DNA of 64,000 nt from Leisingera sp. ANG59 (GCF_013317235.1 NZ_WLCM01000003.1:1-64000), one strand, 5' to 3'; positions 8,585 to 18,189 are shown, counted from the first letter of the stretch. Notes: generated from the sequence alone by a model not told the origin. Program-made: numbers and translations.

Positions 8585-9619
8585 TCAGCCGCTTGCAATT
8601 CCGCGCTGCGCCTGATCCCCCATGGAGACCAGCAGCGGATCCTTCGACTGGCGTGTCTTGAAGGCCTCCTTGCCAGTCATCCCCTGCCAGCCGCATTGCA
8701 CCAGAGATTGCGCCACCGCGCCGCCCAGCGTGGTACCGGGGCCGGTCACGATGAACAGGTCCGGCGCAAACTCGCAGGCCGCATTCTGCACCGCACGGGT
8801 GAAGTCATAGGACTCCACCACCTGATGCCCCAAGGTGTAATCCCAAAGAGCCCGAGTGTCCGTCGCACCCGGCCACCAGATATGCCCGCGCCCGTCGATC
8901 AGCGGCACCTCCGGCTGGGTGAACATCTCCGCCCCCAGCCGCTTGCGCCCCTCTGCCGCCACCGGCGCCTGCAGCGCGGTATGGAACGCTGCGTGGTTGG
9001 CCAGCCGCATCGGAAAACGCTCTTCCACCACCGGCACTGCCGCCTCAAACGCCGTCAGCCCGGCCTCGTTCCCGGCCAGCACCAGCAACCCGCCCAGATC
9101 GATCGAGAGCGCCAGATCATGCCCCTCGCGCGCATTGATCTCTGCCGCCAGCGTCAGCAGCTCCGCCTTGCGCGCGGAATCATCCTGCCAATCCGGCCCA
9201 GCAAAGGGATAGACCAGCTGGCCGCCGATCAGCTGCTCCTGCATCAGCGTGCCCATGGTGTTCACCACCTTGAACCCGTCCGCCGCACTCAGCGCCCCGG
9301 CCGCCGCCAGCGCGATGTACCAGCCCATAGAGTTGCCGGTGACGGCAACCACCTCGATATCCTCTGCCAGCGACTGTGCATCCGCCAGTGCCGAGGCATA
9401 GATCAGCGGCGAGGCAATATCCCCCCGGGAATACTTCGACACCGAATACCGGGTGGCGCCATCCAGCGCCGTGACCTCTTCCTGCCCAGCCTCCCGCCGC
9501 TGCGCGTCAAAGCCCGCAAACAGGGCCGCCTTGTCCGCGTGGTGGCGGTGCAGATACCCCAGCTCCGCCTTGTTGTAGGTGCCCCTTCCCGGGCAGATCA
9601 GAACAGCGGTGCGGGTCAT
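8585..9619 (-). CDS. FabD-like ACP S-malonyltransferase family protein
   Basis: 344 residues with the acyltransferase fold of malonyl-CoA:ACP transacylases. The nucleophile elbow is GNSMGW (95-100) with Ser97, where FabD has GHSLG. The start ICPGRGTYNK replaces the usual PGQG oxyanion motif, and a His-containing NHAAFHTAL segment corresponds to the second catalytic region. It is divergent enough that substrate and acyl acceptor are uncertain; it is unlikely to be the housekeeping FabD, since no fab genes are near. Its start overlaps the end of the fused E1 dehydrogenase gene by 4 bp, so the two are co-transcribed and translationally coupled. Confidence 0.75.
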   Translation of the reverse strand: MTRTAVLICPGRGTYNKAELGYLHRHHADKAALFAGFDAQRREAGQEEVTALDGATRYSVSKYSRGDIASPLIYASALADAQSLAEDIEVVAVTGNSMGWYIALAAAGALSAADGFKVVNTMGTLMQEQLIGGQLVYPFAGPDWQDDSARKAELLTLAAEINAREGHDLALSIDLGGLLVLAGNEAGLTAFEAAVPVVEERFPMRLANHAAFHTALQAPVAAEGRKRLGAEMFTQPEVPLIDGRGHIWWPGATDTRALWDYTLGHQVVESYDFTRAVQNAACEFAPDLFIVTGPGTTLGGAVAQSLVQCGWQGMTGKEAFKTRQSKDPLLVSMGDQAQRGIASG

Positions 9620-11805
9620 TTCTTGTCTCCTGCCAGCTTCATTGCAGCCTCAAAGATACTGTCCTTCGACGGCAGCGTCGCGCCATAGGCAGGCCCGGTT
9701 GCGATAAAGCAATCGCTGGCGGCGATCCGCGCAGTGGGGATATCGCTTTGCTCAGAAAACAGCGCCATCAGCGCCTCCGACTGGCTGCCGGTGACACGGC
9801 ACTCGTCAACGATCAGCACGTTCTTGCAGCCTTTGACGGCTTCCAGCAGCGCCGCCTCCGGCAAGGGCGCCAGCCAGCGCAGATCCACGACCCGGGCGTT
9901 CACACCCTGCGCCGCCAGCTCTGCCTGCGCCTGGGCAGAGAGATACCGCCCGTTGCCATAGGTCACGATCGCCAGATCCGCGCCGTCGCCATGCACGCCA
10001 ACCTCGCCCAAGCCAATCCGCCGGTCCGGCGACGGGTAGGTCCGCATCCAGCCGCCATCCTTCGCCTCATGCAGGTCCCGCATCGGATACAACGCGATGG
10101 GCTCGAGGAAAACCACCACCCGCTGCTCCTCGCGCGCCAGCCGCACTGCTTCGCGCATCATCATCGCCGCCTCGGCCCCGTCCGACGGGCAGGCAATCAC
10201 GATCCCCGGAATATCCCGCAGCACCGCCAGCGAGTTGTCATTGTGGAAATGGCCGCCAAAGCCCTTCTGGTACCCCAGCCCGGCAATCCGCAGAACCATC
10301 GGGTTTGAAAACTGCCCGTTGGAGAAAAACGGCAGCGTCGCCGCCTCGCCGCGCAGCTGGTCCTCGGCGTTGTGCAGATAGGCAAGGAACTGGATTTCCG
10401 GGATGGGAAGGAACCCGTTGTGCCCCATGCCGATTGCCAGCCCCAGGATCGACTGCTCATCCAGCAGCGTGTCGATCACACGGTCCGGCCCGAACCGCTG
10501 CTGCAGCTTCTGGCTGACGCCATAGACCCCGCCCTTGCGGCCCACATCCTCGCCCATCATGACGATCTCGCCATGCTCCAGCATCAGATCGGTCAGCGCC
10601 CAGTTGATCAGCCGCGACATCGGCTGCGGCTCTTCCATCGCCCGCATGTCGCTGCCAAAGGCCGCGGCGCGCGCTTCGGCACTCGGGCCGTTGGTGGGCG
10701 CACACGCCCGCTTCGGCGGGATCAGACTGGCCGCGACATCCGCCGCGGTTTTCAAATGCGGCCGTGTTACTGCTTCGGCCCGGATCCGCTCCACCCGCGC
10801 GCAGGTGTCCGTGTAGATGTTCAGCGCGTCCTCGGGATGCAGCGCGCCAGCCTCGCTCAGCAACCGCACCGAATGCAGCAGCGGATCATTGGCCTCATCC
10901 GCCTCCACCTCGGCCTTGGCCATATAGGTGGTCGGCACATCCGCCCCGGCATGGCCATACAGACGCACGGTGCGCAGATGCAGGAATGCCGGCTTCTTGC
11001 GCGTCCGCACATACTCCGCCGCCTCTTGCGCCACCGCATAAGCGTTGTAGATATCCAGCCCGTCCGCCTTGAAATACCGGATGCCCGGCCGCCCAGCCAT
11101 CGAGGCCTCGATCCACCCTTTCGGCGTCTTTGTCGAAATCCCGATACCGTTGTCCTCGCAGACGAACAGCAAGGGCAGCGGCACCGACTGAACCGAGGTC
11201 CAGCCCGCGGTGTTAATCGCCCCTTGTGCCGTCGAGTGGTTGGCAGACGCATCCCCGAAGGAACACATGACGATGGCATCCTCCGGCAGCAGCTGATGCT
11301 CCGGCTGGTGCCGCTTGGCAGCACAGATGGAATAGGCTGCGCCCACCGCCTTGGGCAGATGCGAGGCAATGGTCGAGGTCTGCGGCGGGATCATTAACGC
11401 CTTGGAGCCCAGCACCTTGTGCCGCCCGCCCGAGGTCGGGTCTTCGCTGGAACAGGCAAAGGACAGCAGCATGTCCCAGGCAATCCGCTGCCCCGGCACC
11501 TGATCGGCACGGGCGATCTGGAACGCCGCATCCCGGTAGTGCAGGAACGCCATATCGGCCGGACGCAAGGCGCGCGCCACCGCCGCCATCCCCTCATGCC
11601 CGGAAGAGCCGATGGTATAGAATCCCTGCCCCGCTTTCTGCATGTCGCGGCTGGTCAGGTCCAACGCCCGGCTCAGGACCTGCGCGCGGAAGGCCGAAAC
11701 CGCTTCCGCCGTGGCCAGCGGCCCTGCTGGTGCAGCGCCTGCAGGCAGATTCCCGGCCTTGACCCGGTCCAGGAAATTCTGGTGCACGATCTGAGCGCGG
11801 TCCAT
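9616..11805 (-). CDS. Fused E1 alpha-beta subunits of a branched-chain-type 2-oxoacid dehydrogenase
   Basis: 729 residues. Residues about 40-360 are the E1-alpha part, with the thiamine diphosphate motif GDASANHSTAQGAIN (184-198). Residues about 390-725 are the E1-beta part (MSRLINWALTDLM, MMGEDVGRKGGVYGVS, GPAYGATLPS). Separate alpha and beta genes are usual; here they are one polypeptide. The family decarboxylates 2-oxoacids and passes the acyl group to a lipoyl E2, but no E2 or E3 gene is adjacent. The partner gene is a FabD-like acyltransferase overlapping by 4 bp, so this unit may perform a specialised acyl transfer. The promoter must lie in 11806-12058, shared with the divergent tRNA-Leu. 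Confidence 0.85.
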   Translation of the reverse strand: MDRAQIVHQNFLDRVKAGNLPAGAAPAGPLATAEAVSAFRAQVLSRALDLTSRDMQKAGQGFYTIGSSGHEGMAAVARALRPADMAFLHYRDAAFQIARADQVPGQRIAWDMLLSFACSSEDPTSGGRHKVLGSKALMIPPQTSTIASHLPKAVGAAYSICAAKRHQPEHQLLPEDAIVMCSFGDASANHSTAQGAINTAGWTSVQSVPLPLLFVCEDNGIGISTKTPKGWIEASMAGRPGIRYFKADGLDIYNAYAVAQEAAEYVRTRKKPAFLHLRTVRLYGHAGADVPTTYMAKAEVEADEANDPLLHSVRLLSEAGALHPEDALNIYTDTCARVERIRAEAVTRPHLKTAADVAASLIPPKRACAPTNGPSAEARAAAFGSDMRAMEEPQPMSRLINWALTDLMLEHGEIVMMGEDVGRKGGVYGVSQKLQQRFGPDRVIDTLLDEQSILGLAIGMGHNGFLPIPEIQFLAYLHNAEDQLRGEAATLPFFSNGQFSNPMVLRIAGLGYQKGFGGHFHNDNSLAVLRDIPGIVIACPSDGAEAAMMMREAVRLAREEQRVVVFLEPIALYPMRDLHEAKDGGWMRTYPSPDRRIGLGEVGVHGDGADLAIVTYGNGRYLSAQAQAELAAQGVNARVVDLRWLAPLPEAALLEAVKGCKNVLIVDECRVTGSQSEALMALFSEQSDIPTARIAASDCFIATGPAYGATLPSKDSIFEAAMKLAGDKK

Positions 11806-12058
11806 GAGGCCTCCTTACGCTGACTGACCGCGCCTTTATCCGCGAATCCAGGGCATGACGCCAATGAGTTTGCGTTCTGCAAGCATTCCAAACCGGAATG
11901 CCATGCCCGGAAATCAGTCCGGATTGTCACAAGCGCAATGGAGTTGCCGCGCTTGCGGCTGCGGCCCGAAATTCAAGACACCCGCTGCCGGAAGTTTTGG
12001 CAGCCATTTCCGTTTGACGGCCCTGGGAAACCATCTTATACGCCGGTCCACGACACCT

Positions 12059-12145
12059 GCCCAGGTGGCGGAATTGGTAGACGCGCTAGCTTCAGGTGCT
12101 AGTGTCCGTATGGACGTGGAGGTTCGAGTCCTCTCCTGGGCACCA
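12059..12145 (+). tRNA. tRNA-Leu (anticodon CAG)
   Basis: 87-nt gene with encoded CCA (12143-12145). Acceptor arms GCCCAGG and CCTGGGC pair fully. The D-loop contains GGTAGACGCG, the anticodon stem GCTAGC/GCTAG encloses a loop with CAG, a long variable arm (GTGTCCGTATGGACGT) marks a class II tRNA, and the T-arm holds GGTTCGAGTCC. It stands alone. Confidence 0.97.
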
Positions 12146-12387
12146 TTCCCCTTCAGAAACATTTCGTTTCCGGAATCGCGGCAGTGCATTCTGGGACCGT
12201 TTTTCTTGTGATTTCATGCCGCTATCCTGACCTGACGTCAGCGCTGCGCCTGGAAAGCCAGGCTTTAAAGAGCCGCAACAATTGATTAAATACTCCTTCA
12301 GATTGTGCCGCCGGTGCAGATTTTCCCGCGGCGCCGACACATTTCCGCATACCCCGGCCACCCGGATGATTTGAAAGGACAGATTTC

Positions 12388-14283
12388 ATGACCCTTGTGC
12401 AAAATGAATTGCCGGGAAGCTTTTCTTCCAGCGGACAGGAATTTGCCAGCATTTTTGAAACCTCGGACGCCGCAAACGGCACTTCGACACAATACAGCAT
12501 GTCAGCCGGCGACACGTTCCAGGGCAATCTTTCCAGCAGCGGCGACCGGGACTGGGTCGCCATCAACCTTGAGGCAGGCCAGACTTATGAGATCGATCTG
12601 GCTGGCAGCACCAGCGGCGGCGGCACACTGAGCGACCCATACCTGCGGCTCCATGATTCCAGCGGATCGATCATCACTCTGAACGACGACAGTGGCGGAA
12701 CACTGGATTCTTTTCTTACATTCACCGCCATCACAACTGGCACTTACTACATCAATGCCGGCGCCTTTGCGGACAACAAAACCGGAACCTACACAATTTC
12801 GGTTGAGCAGGTTCCCACACCTGAACCAGCCACGCTGGACGAGCTGGCAAACTACCTGACTGACGGCTACTGGGAAGACACGGGCCGCGCGGGCAGAAGC
12901 TTTGACACCACCAGCGACAACGTCATAACCGTCAATCTGACCGGCCTAACCGCCGAAGGCCGCCAACTGGCACGCTGGGCCTTGGATGCGTGGGAAACCG
13001 TCACGAATCTGGAGTTTGCCGAAACCGTCGGCACCGCCGACATCCTCTTCGACGACGCGGACTCCGGTGCCTATTCCACCTCGGACACATCCGGATCGGT
13101 GATCACCTCATCATTTGTCAATGTATCGACAAACTGGCTGAACACATATGGCACCAGCATCGACAGCTACTCTTACCAGACCTATGTTCACGAAATCGGC
13201 CACGCGCTGGGACTAGGGCACCAAAGCAACTACAACGGCAGCGCAACTTACGGCGTAGACAATGATTTTGTGAACGACAGCTGGCAGCTGTCCATCATGT
13301 CCTACTTCAGCCAGACTGAAAACACGTATGTAAACGCGAGCTATTCCACGCTTTTGACGCCGATGATGGCGGATATTATCGCCATTCAGAATTTGTACGG
13401 CGCACCGGGGCAAAGCAGTGCAACCGCGGGCGATACGGTCTGGGGACCTGGCTCCAACTTGGCCGGCGCCTTGGGAGAGTTTTTCAGCGGAGACTTAACC
13501 CATTACACAGGCAATAATTTCTCCTTTACCATCTATGACCAGGGCGGCACCGACACGCTGGACGCAAGCCGCTTTGACGCCGGAGACCGCATTGACATGC
13601 GTGCATCCCATTTTTCGGATGTCGCAGGCCTGATTGGCAACGTCGGGATTGCCGAGGGGACGATCGTTGAAAATCTGATCACCGGCGACGGGAACGATAC
13701 TGTAAGGGGAAATCATGTCGCGAATGACATCCGCACAAACGGGGGCCATGACGAGATCCAGGGCGGCGGCGGTTCAGATGTGTTGAACGGAGGCGGGGGC
13801 CAGGACACTCTGTTCGGCGGTGGCGGGCACGACCAGCTCCTTGGAGGGCACGGCAGAGACCGGACTTTCGGAGGTGCTGGCAATGACAGGCTGTACGGCA
13901 GGCAGGGGAATGACCGCCTGGTCGGCAACGATGGCAACGACCGGCTGTTCGGCGGCGCCGGCAACGACACACTGCTGGGTGGCCGGGGCAACGACCGCCT
14001 GACTGGCAATGGGGGAGATGACCTGTTCACCGGTGGTGCTGGCGCCGATGTATTCATCTTCGCCAGCAACCACGGGAACGACCGCATCACTGATTTTTCT
14101 ACAAGTAGAGCCGGTGAATGCATCAAGCTCTCCGGACTGTCCGCGCTGGAGAACTTCGACGATATTCTAACAGCATCCACCCAGACCGCTGATGGTGTGC
14201 TGATCTACACAGGCAACAACAGCTCAATCCTGCTTGAAAATGTGCAGCTAAGCAGCCTTTCTGCAGACGACTTCATCTTCTGA
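12388..14283 (+). CDS. Secreted serralysin-like (M10) metalloprotease with PPC domain and RTX repeats
   Basis: 631 residues from ATG 12388 with GAAAGGA upstream. No Sec signal peptide. Domains: a bacterial pre-peptidase C-terminal (PPC) domain placed N-terminally (about 36-138); an M10 zinc protease domain with HEIGHALGLGH (268-278, catalytic E269) and Met-turn SIMSY (302-306); then glycine-rich RTX nonapeptides (about 450-560) that bind calcium; then a short C-terminal type I secretion region ending DDFIF. The layout implies export by an ABC-type (type I) system, whose genes are not in the window. The 242-bp upstream gap (12146-12387) is more AT-rich than its surroundings, and the gene looks less GC-biased than its neighbours, which may reflect transfer. 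Confidence 0.92.
   Translation: MTLVQNELPGSFSSSGQEFASIFETSDAANGTSTQYSMSAGDTFQGNLSSSGDRDWVAINLEAGQTYEIDLAGSTSGGGTLSDPYLRLHDSSGSIITLNDDSGGTLDSFLTFTAITTGTYYINAGAFADNKTGTYTISVEQVPTPEPATLDELANYLTDGYWEDTGRAGRSFDTTSDNVITVNLTGLTAEGRQLARWALDAWETVTNLEFAETVGTADILFDDADSGAYSTSDTSGSVITSSFVNVSTNWLNTYGTSIDSYSYQTYVHEIGHALGLGHQSNYNGSATYGVDNDFVNDSWQLSIMSYFSQTENTYVNASYSTLLTPMMADIIAIQNLYGAPGQSSATAGDTVWGPGSNLAGALGEFFSGDLTHYTGNNFSFTIYDQGGTDTLDASRFDAGDRIDMRASHFSDVAGLIGNVGIAEGTIVENLITGDGNDTVRGNHVANDIRTNGGHDEIQGGGGSDVLNGGGGQDTLFGGGGHDQLLGGHGRDRTFGGAGNDRLYGRQGNDRLVGNDGNDRLFGGAGNDTLLGGRGNDRLTGNGGDDLFTGGAGADVFIFASNHGNDRITDFSTSRAGECIKLSGLSALENFDDILTASTQTADGVLIYTGNNSSILLENVQLSSLSADDFIF
13741..14052 (+). repeat. RTX nonapeptide repeats inside the protease gene
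   Basis: Tandem coding repeats of about 27 bp giving GGxGxDxLx units (for example GGAGNDTLLGG). They form the calcium-binding beta-roll of the secreted protease. The DNA repetition is a consequence of the protein repeat. Confidence 0.85.
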
Positions 14284-14448
14284 CCTGTGTCAAAAGCGCT
14301 GCCCCGCGAAGGACTTGTTCGCAGGGCAGCGCTCTTCAGCATTTCTTGGCAGCAAATCCCTTCTTATGGCGCAGTTGAGTTTATGGGCCAAAGTGCCTAT
14401 TTCGTCTGCAGCACAGCCCGGTGCGGTGAACATCAAAAGGGAATCCCA

Positions 14449-15063
14449 GTGGCCAATTACCTGTACAAGAACGACCTGCCCGGCGGGCTGGACCTCGGTC
14501 CCGTTGTTGCCATCGATTGCGAGACAATGGGGCTGAACCCGCACCGCGACCGGCTTTGCGTGATCCAGATGTCCGGCGGCGACGGCAATGCCCATATTGT
14601 GCAGGTGGAAAAAGGCCAGACTGTAGCGCCCAACCTGTGCCGGATGCTGGAAGATCCCAACGTGCTGAAACTCTTCCATTTCGGCCGCTTCGACATCGCC
14701 GCGATGTACCACGCTTTCGGCGCTCTGGCAGCACCGGTCTACTGCACCAAGATCGCCAGCCGCCTGGTGCGCACCTACACCGACCGCCACGGCCTCAAGA
14801 ACCTGACACAGGAGCTGCTGGGGTTCGACATCTCCAAACAGCAGCAGATGAGCGACTGGGGCGCAAAAGAGCTGACCGAGGCACAGCTCGACTATGCGGC
14901 TTCTGACGTCTTGCATCTGCACAAGCTGCGCGAAGCGCTGGACAAGCGCCTGGCCCGCGAAGGCCGCACCGAAATGGCTCAGGCCTGTTTCGATTTCCTC
15001 CCAACACGCGCCAAGCTGGACCTGGCTGGCTGGCCCGAAATCGACATCTTTGCCCACTCATGA
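14449..15063 (+). CDS. rnd: Ribonuclease D (DEDD 3'-5' exonuclease)
   Basis: 204 residues from the GTG at 14449 (AAAAGGGA upstream); this matches the short single-domain RNase D usual in Rhodobacteraceae, without the HRDC domains of the E. coli enzyme. DEDDy exonuclease motifs: VAIDCETMGLNP (Exo I, D and E), LFHFGRFDIAAMYH (Exo II) and LDYAASDVLHLHKL (Exo III, Y and D). The role is 3' trimming of structured RNA such as tRNA precursors. Its stop overlaps the kdsD start by 4 bp, making it the first gene of the kdsD-lptCAB unit. Longer in-frame readings from 14287 lack a good ribosome binding site. Confidence 0.85.
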   Translation: MANYLYKNDLPGGLDLGPVVAIDCETMGLNPHRDRLCVIQMSGGDGNAHIVQVEKGQTVAPNLCRMLEDPNVLKLFHFGRFDIAAMYHAFGALAAPVYCTKIASRLVRTYTDRHGLKNLTQELLGFDISKQQQMSDWGAKELTEAQLDYAASDVLHLHKLREALDKRLAREGRTEMAQACFDFLPTRAKLDLAGWPEIDIFAHS

Positions 15064-16028
15064 CAGATACTGAAAAATTCCTCGTCACCGCCCGGCAGGT
15101 GATCACCGATGAGGCAAAGGCGCTGGAAGCTCTGGCCGACGGCCTGGATGAGCGTTTTGCCGAAGCCGTGCAGCTGATCCTGCAGGCCAAGGGCCGCATC
15201 ATCGTCAGCGGCATAGGCAAGTCCGGCCACATCGGCCACAAGATCGCCGCGACGCTGGCCTCCACCGGCACGCCGGCCTATTTCGTGCACCCAGCTGAGG
15301 CCAGCCACGGCGATCTCGGCATGCTGTCCGAAGGCGATGTCGTTCTGGCGATCTCAAACTCCGGCGAGGCGCCGGAACTGGCCAACCTGCTGGCCTTCAC
15401 CCGCCGCTTCGCCATTCCGCTGATCGGCCTGTCCAGCAAGATGGACAGCACCCTGATGAAACAGGCCGACGTGCACTTGCAAATCCCCTCGCTCGGGGAA
15501 GCCTGCGGCTTTGGCATGGTGCCCTCGATCTCCACCACGCTGACCCTGGCGATGGGTGACGCGCTGGCAATCGCACTGATGAAGCACCGCGATTTCCGCC
15601 CGGAAAACTTCCGCGACTTCCACCCCGGCGGCAAGCTCGGCGCGCAGCTCAGCAAAGTGCGCGACCTGATGCACGCGGACGGCGCGCTGCCGCTGGTCTC
15701 CGAAACCACCCCGATGGCCGACGCGCTGATTGAAATCAGCCAAAAGGGGTTCGGCGTCGCCGGCGTCGCCGCCGCCGATGGCTCGCTGGCCGGCATCATC
15801 ACCGACGGCGACCTGCGCCGCCATATGGACGGGCTGCTGAACAAGACCGCAGCTGAGGTGATGACGGCAGATCCGGCCACCATTGCTCCCGGCGCCATGG
15901 CGCAGGAGGCGGTTGCGGTGATGAACCAGCGCAAAATCACCTGCCTGTTTGTCGTGGACCCGGAGAACGGGAAAAAAGCCGAAGGCCTGCTGCACATCCA
16001 CGACTGCCTGCGGGCAGGGCTGGGCTGA
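15060..16028 (+). CDS. kdsD: Arabinose-5-phosphate isomerase (KpsF/GutQ family)
   Basis: 322 residues. An N-terminal SIS sugar isomerase domain (about 35-185; GIGKSGHIGHKIAATLASTGTPA) is followed by two CBS domains (about 200-320). It converts ribulose-5-phosphate to arabinose-5-phosphate, the first step towards Kdo, the inner-core sugar of lipopolysaccharide. Position between rnd and lptC, with a 4-bp overlap upstream and a 19-bp gap downstream, fits a lipopolysaccharide assembly operon. kdsB, later in the same pathway, is at 27013. Confidence 0.93.
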   Translation: MTDTEKFLVTARQVITDEAKALEALADGLDERFAEAVQLILQAKGRIIVSGIGKSGHIGHKIAATLASTGTPAYFVHPAEASHGDLGMLSEGDVVLAISNSGEAPELANLLAFTRRFAIPLIGLSSKMDSTLMKQADVHLQIPSLGEACGFGMVPSISTTLTLAMGDALAIALMKHRDFRPENFRDFHPGGKLGAQLSKVRDLMHADGALPLVSETTPMADALIEISQKGFGVAGVAAADGSLAGIITDGDLRRHMDGLLNKTAAEVMTADPATIAPGAMAQEAVAVMNQRKITCLFVVDPENGKKAEGLLHIHDCLRAGLG

Positions 16029-16047
16029 CAGAGGCCGGGAGCGGAGC

Positions 16048-16647
16048 ATGGACAGCCATTCAAGAGCCGTCGCATATCTCAAGGTGCTGCTGCCGATGGC
16101 GGCACTGGTTCTGCTGTCGACCTTGTTCCTGATCTCGCGCGGGGTGAATACCGATGCGGTGATCCCTTTTGCCCAAAAAGAAATCGAGGACAGGATGAAG
16201 GGCCAGCTTATCACCGCTCCCTTCTTTTCCGGCACTACCGCAAACGGCGACGAGATCCTGGTCACCGCCTCTGCGGCACGCCCAGGGCGTGACGGGGCGC
16301 CCGCGATAGCCAGCGATATGTCCGCGGAAATCATTCTGGCCGAGGGCGGCAAGATCACGCTGGCCTCCGAAACCGGAGCCATCAATCCGGCCCGGGACAC
16401 CGCCCGCTTTACCGGAAATGTGATCATCACCTCGGCCGACGGCCTGGTGGTCGAGACAGAGGAACTGAATTCAATTCTCAGCGGATTGTCGGCCCGCAGC
16501 CCGGGTCCGGTCCGCGCAACCGGCGACATCGGCGTGCTGACGGCAGGCAACATGCAGATTGAGGCAAAAACCGACGGCGGGCCGGTCCATATGCTGTTCA
16601 AAAACGGGGTGAAGCTGCTATATCAACCCCAGCAACCGGAAAGATAG
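16048..16647 (+). CDS. lptC: LPS export ABC transporter periplasmic protein LptC
   Basis: 199 residues from ATG 16048 (GGAGCGGAGC upstream). A single N-terminal membrane anchor (about 12-28) is followed by a periplasmic beta-jellyroll region (about 60-190). LptC passes lipopolysaccharide from the LptBFG transporter to LptA. The sequence is weakly conserved, and the call rests on the anchor-plus-jellyroll layout, size and position directly before lptA and lptB. LptF and LptG are not in the window, as is common. Confidence 0.88.
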   Translation: MDSHSRAVAYLKVLLPMAALVLLSTLFLISRGVNTDAVIPFAQKEIEDRMKGQLITAPFFSGTTANGDEILVTASAARPGRDGAPAIASDMSAEIILAEGGKITLASETGAINPARDTARFTGNVIITSADGLVVETEELNSILSGLSARSPGPVRATGDIGVLTAGNMQIEAKTDGGPVHMLFKNGVKLLYQPQQPER

Positions 16648-16650
16648 CCT

Positions 16651-17163
16651 GTGTCTTATTTGCGCGCATTGATTTTCTGCCTGCCTCTCGCGGTATTTCC
16701 CGGCATCGCACAGGCACAAACGGCCTCGGTTGCCTTCGGCGCGGTCAAGGCCGACCCCAGCCTGCCGGTTGAAGTCACCGCCGACAACCTTGCCGTGAAC
16801 CAGGCCGACGGGTCGGCTGAATTCACCGGCAATGTTCTGATCGTGCAGGGCGTCATGCGGCTGTCCGCCGACACGGTGCTCGTCATCTACAAGACGGCAG
16901 AGGAAGGCGGCGGCGAGGCCGGCATCGAACGGCTGGAGGCCACCGGCAACGTGGTGCTGGTCAGCGGCCCCGACGCTGCCGAATCGCAGTACGCAGAGTA
17001 CACCATCGACCGGGGAACCGTCGTGATGACCGGCAACGTGCTGCTCAATCAGGAAAACGGGACTCTTGCTTCGAACCGGCTGGAGGTGAATCTCACCTCG
17101 GGCACCGCGCAGATGGCCGGCCGCGTGAAAACCATCCTCAACCCGAACGGCGGCAGCAACTGA
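16651..17163 (+). CDS. lptA: LPS transport periplasmic protein LptA
   Basis: 170 residues from a GTG at 16651, 3 bp after lptC. A signal peptide (about 1-23, ending AQA) is followed by an OstA/LptA domain ([28 protein letters not shown]) with the repeating beta-strand pattern that forms the lipopolysaccharide bridge across the periplasm. Its stop overlaps the lptB start by one base (TGATG), indicating translational coupling. Confidence 0.92.
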   Translation: MSYLRALIFCLPLAVFPGIAQAQTASVAFGAVKADPSLPVEVTADNLAVNQADGSAEFTGNVLIVQGVMRLSADTVLVIYKTAEEGGGEAGIERLEATGNVVLVSGPDAAESQYAEYTIDRGTVVMTGNVLLNQENGTLASNRLEVNLTSGTAQMAGRVKTILNPNGGSN

Positions 17164-17921
17164 TGGCGAAACCGGATCTGAAAGTGACCGAAGGCTCCTC
17201 CGGGCTGCGCATCGAACGGCTGCGTAAATCCTACCGCAAGAAGGTGGTGATCCGGGACGTGTCGCTGTCTTTGAACCGGGGCGAGGTGGTGGCCCTGCTT
17301 GGCCCCAACGGCTCTGGCAAGACCACCAGCTTCTACACGATTGCCGGTCTGGTGTTTCCCGAAGCGGGCACCGTCACCATTGATGGCCAGAACGTGACCG
17401 GCCTGCCGATGTACCGCCGCGCGCGCCTGGGCATCGGCTACCTGCCGCAGGAAATGTCGATCTTCCGCGGGCTGTCGGTGGAGGACAACATCTCCGCCGT
17501 TCTGGACATCTCGCAGAAGCACGAGCACAAGCGCCGCGAGCGGCTGGAAGAACTGCTGTCTGACTTCTCGATCGAGCACCTGCGCCGCGCGCCGGCACTG
17601 GCGCTTTCGGGCGGTGAGCGCCGCCGGGTCGAGATCGCCCGCTGCCTGGCCGCCAACCCGAAATACCTGCTGCTCGATGAACCTTTTGCAGGCGTCGACC
17701 CGATTTCCGTCGGCGATATCCGGCACCTGGTGGCCGACCTCAAGAAACGCGGAATCGGGGTGCTGATCACCGATCACAACGTGCGGGAAACACTGGAGAT
17801 CGTGGACCGCGCCTATATCCTGCACGACGGTCAGGTGCTGATGTCCGGCAGCCCCGAGGAGGTGGTGGAAAACGAGAATGTCCGCCGTGTCTACCTGGGC
17901 GACAACTTCCGCATTTCCTGA
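17163..17921 (+). CDS. lptB: LPS export ABC transporter ATP-binding protein LptB
   Basis: 252 residues. Walker [12 protein letters not shown], signature [13 protein letters not shown], Walker [14 protein letters not shown] and switch His ([10 protein letters not shown]) are all present. It powers extraction of lipopolysaccharide from the inner membrane with LptFG. It is coupled to lptA by a one-base overlap. In many proteobacteria rpoN follows lptB; here the next gene is hpf. Confidence 0.96.
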   Translation: MAKPDLKVTEGSSGLRIERLRKSYRKKVVIRDVSLSLNRGEVVALLGPNGSGKTTSFYTIAGLVFPEAGTVTIDGQNVTGLPMYRRARLGIGYLPQEMSIFRGLSVEDNISAVLDISQKHEHKRRERLEELLSDFSIEHLRRAPALALSGGERRRVEIARCLAANPKYLLLDEPFAGVDPISVGDIRHLVADLKKRGIGVLITDHNVRETLEIVDRAYILHDGQVLMSGSPEEVVENENVRRVYLGDNFRIS

Positions 17922-18189
17922 CCGTTTTCGCAGCTCCGCGGCAGCAAAAAGCCGCCGCCAACCCGGGCTTCTTTTTTCGCGTTATCCATTGACTCTCCCG
18001 CTGTCTTGCCGTCGAATTGACCCATGGCATACGCGCAGTCCGATGCAGTCCGAACAACAGCCTTGGCGACAAGGCCCGGACCGATGCAACCGGACGGCTG
18101 GCCTGCCCCCCGGTTCCGGACCTGACGTGACACCGCCAAGGATTGCCTTGGCGGCGGGCCCGGCCGCAATAAATTGTGAAGGAGATCAC
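17922..18189 (+). other. Gap between lptB and hpf, no rpoN
   Basis: 268 bp without a recognisable gene. It contains a T-rich run near 17971-17976 after a CCCGGGC segment, which could end the lptCAB transcript, and presumably the hpf promoter. No fragment of rpoN, which often occupies this position, can be read in any frame. Confidence 0.4.

Noticed and set aside
8403-8696. 97-codon minus-strand frame between convergent genes
   Set aside because: It has no ribosome binding site or family and overlaps the end of the FabD-like gene.
13741-14052. Possible CRISPR-like or satellite tandem repeat
   Set aside because: The repeats are in frame and encode GGxGxDxLx RTX units. There are no spacers and no cas genes.
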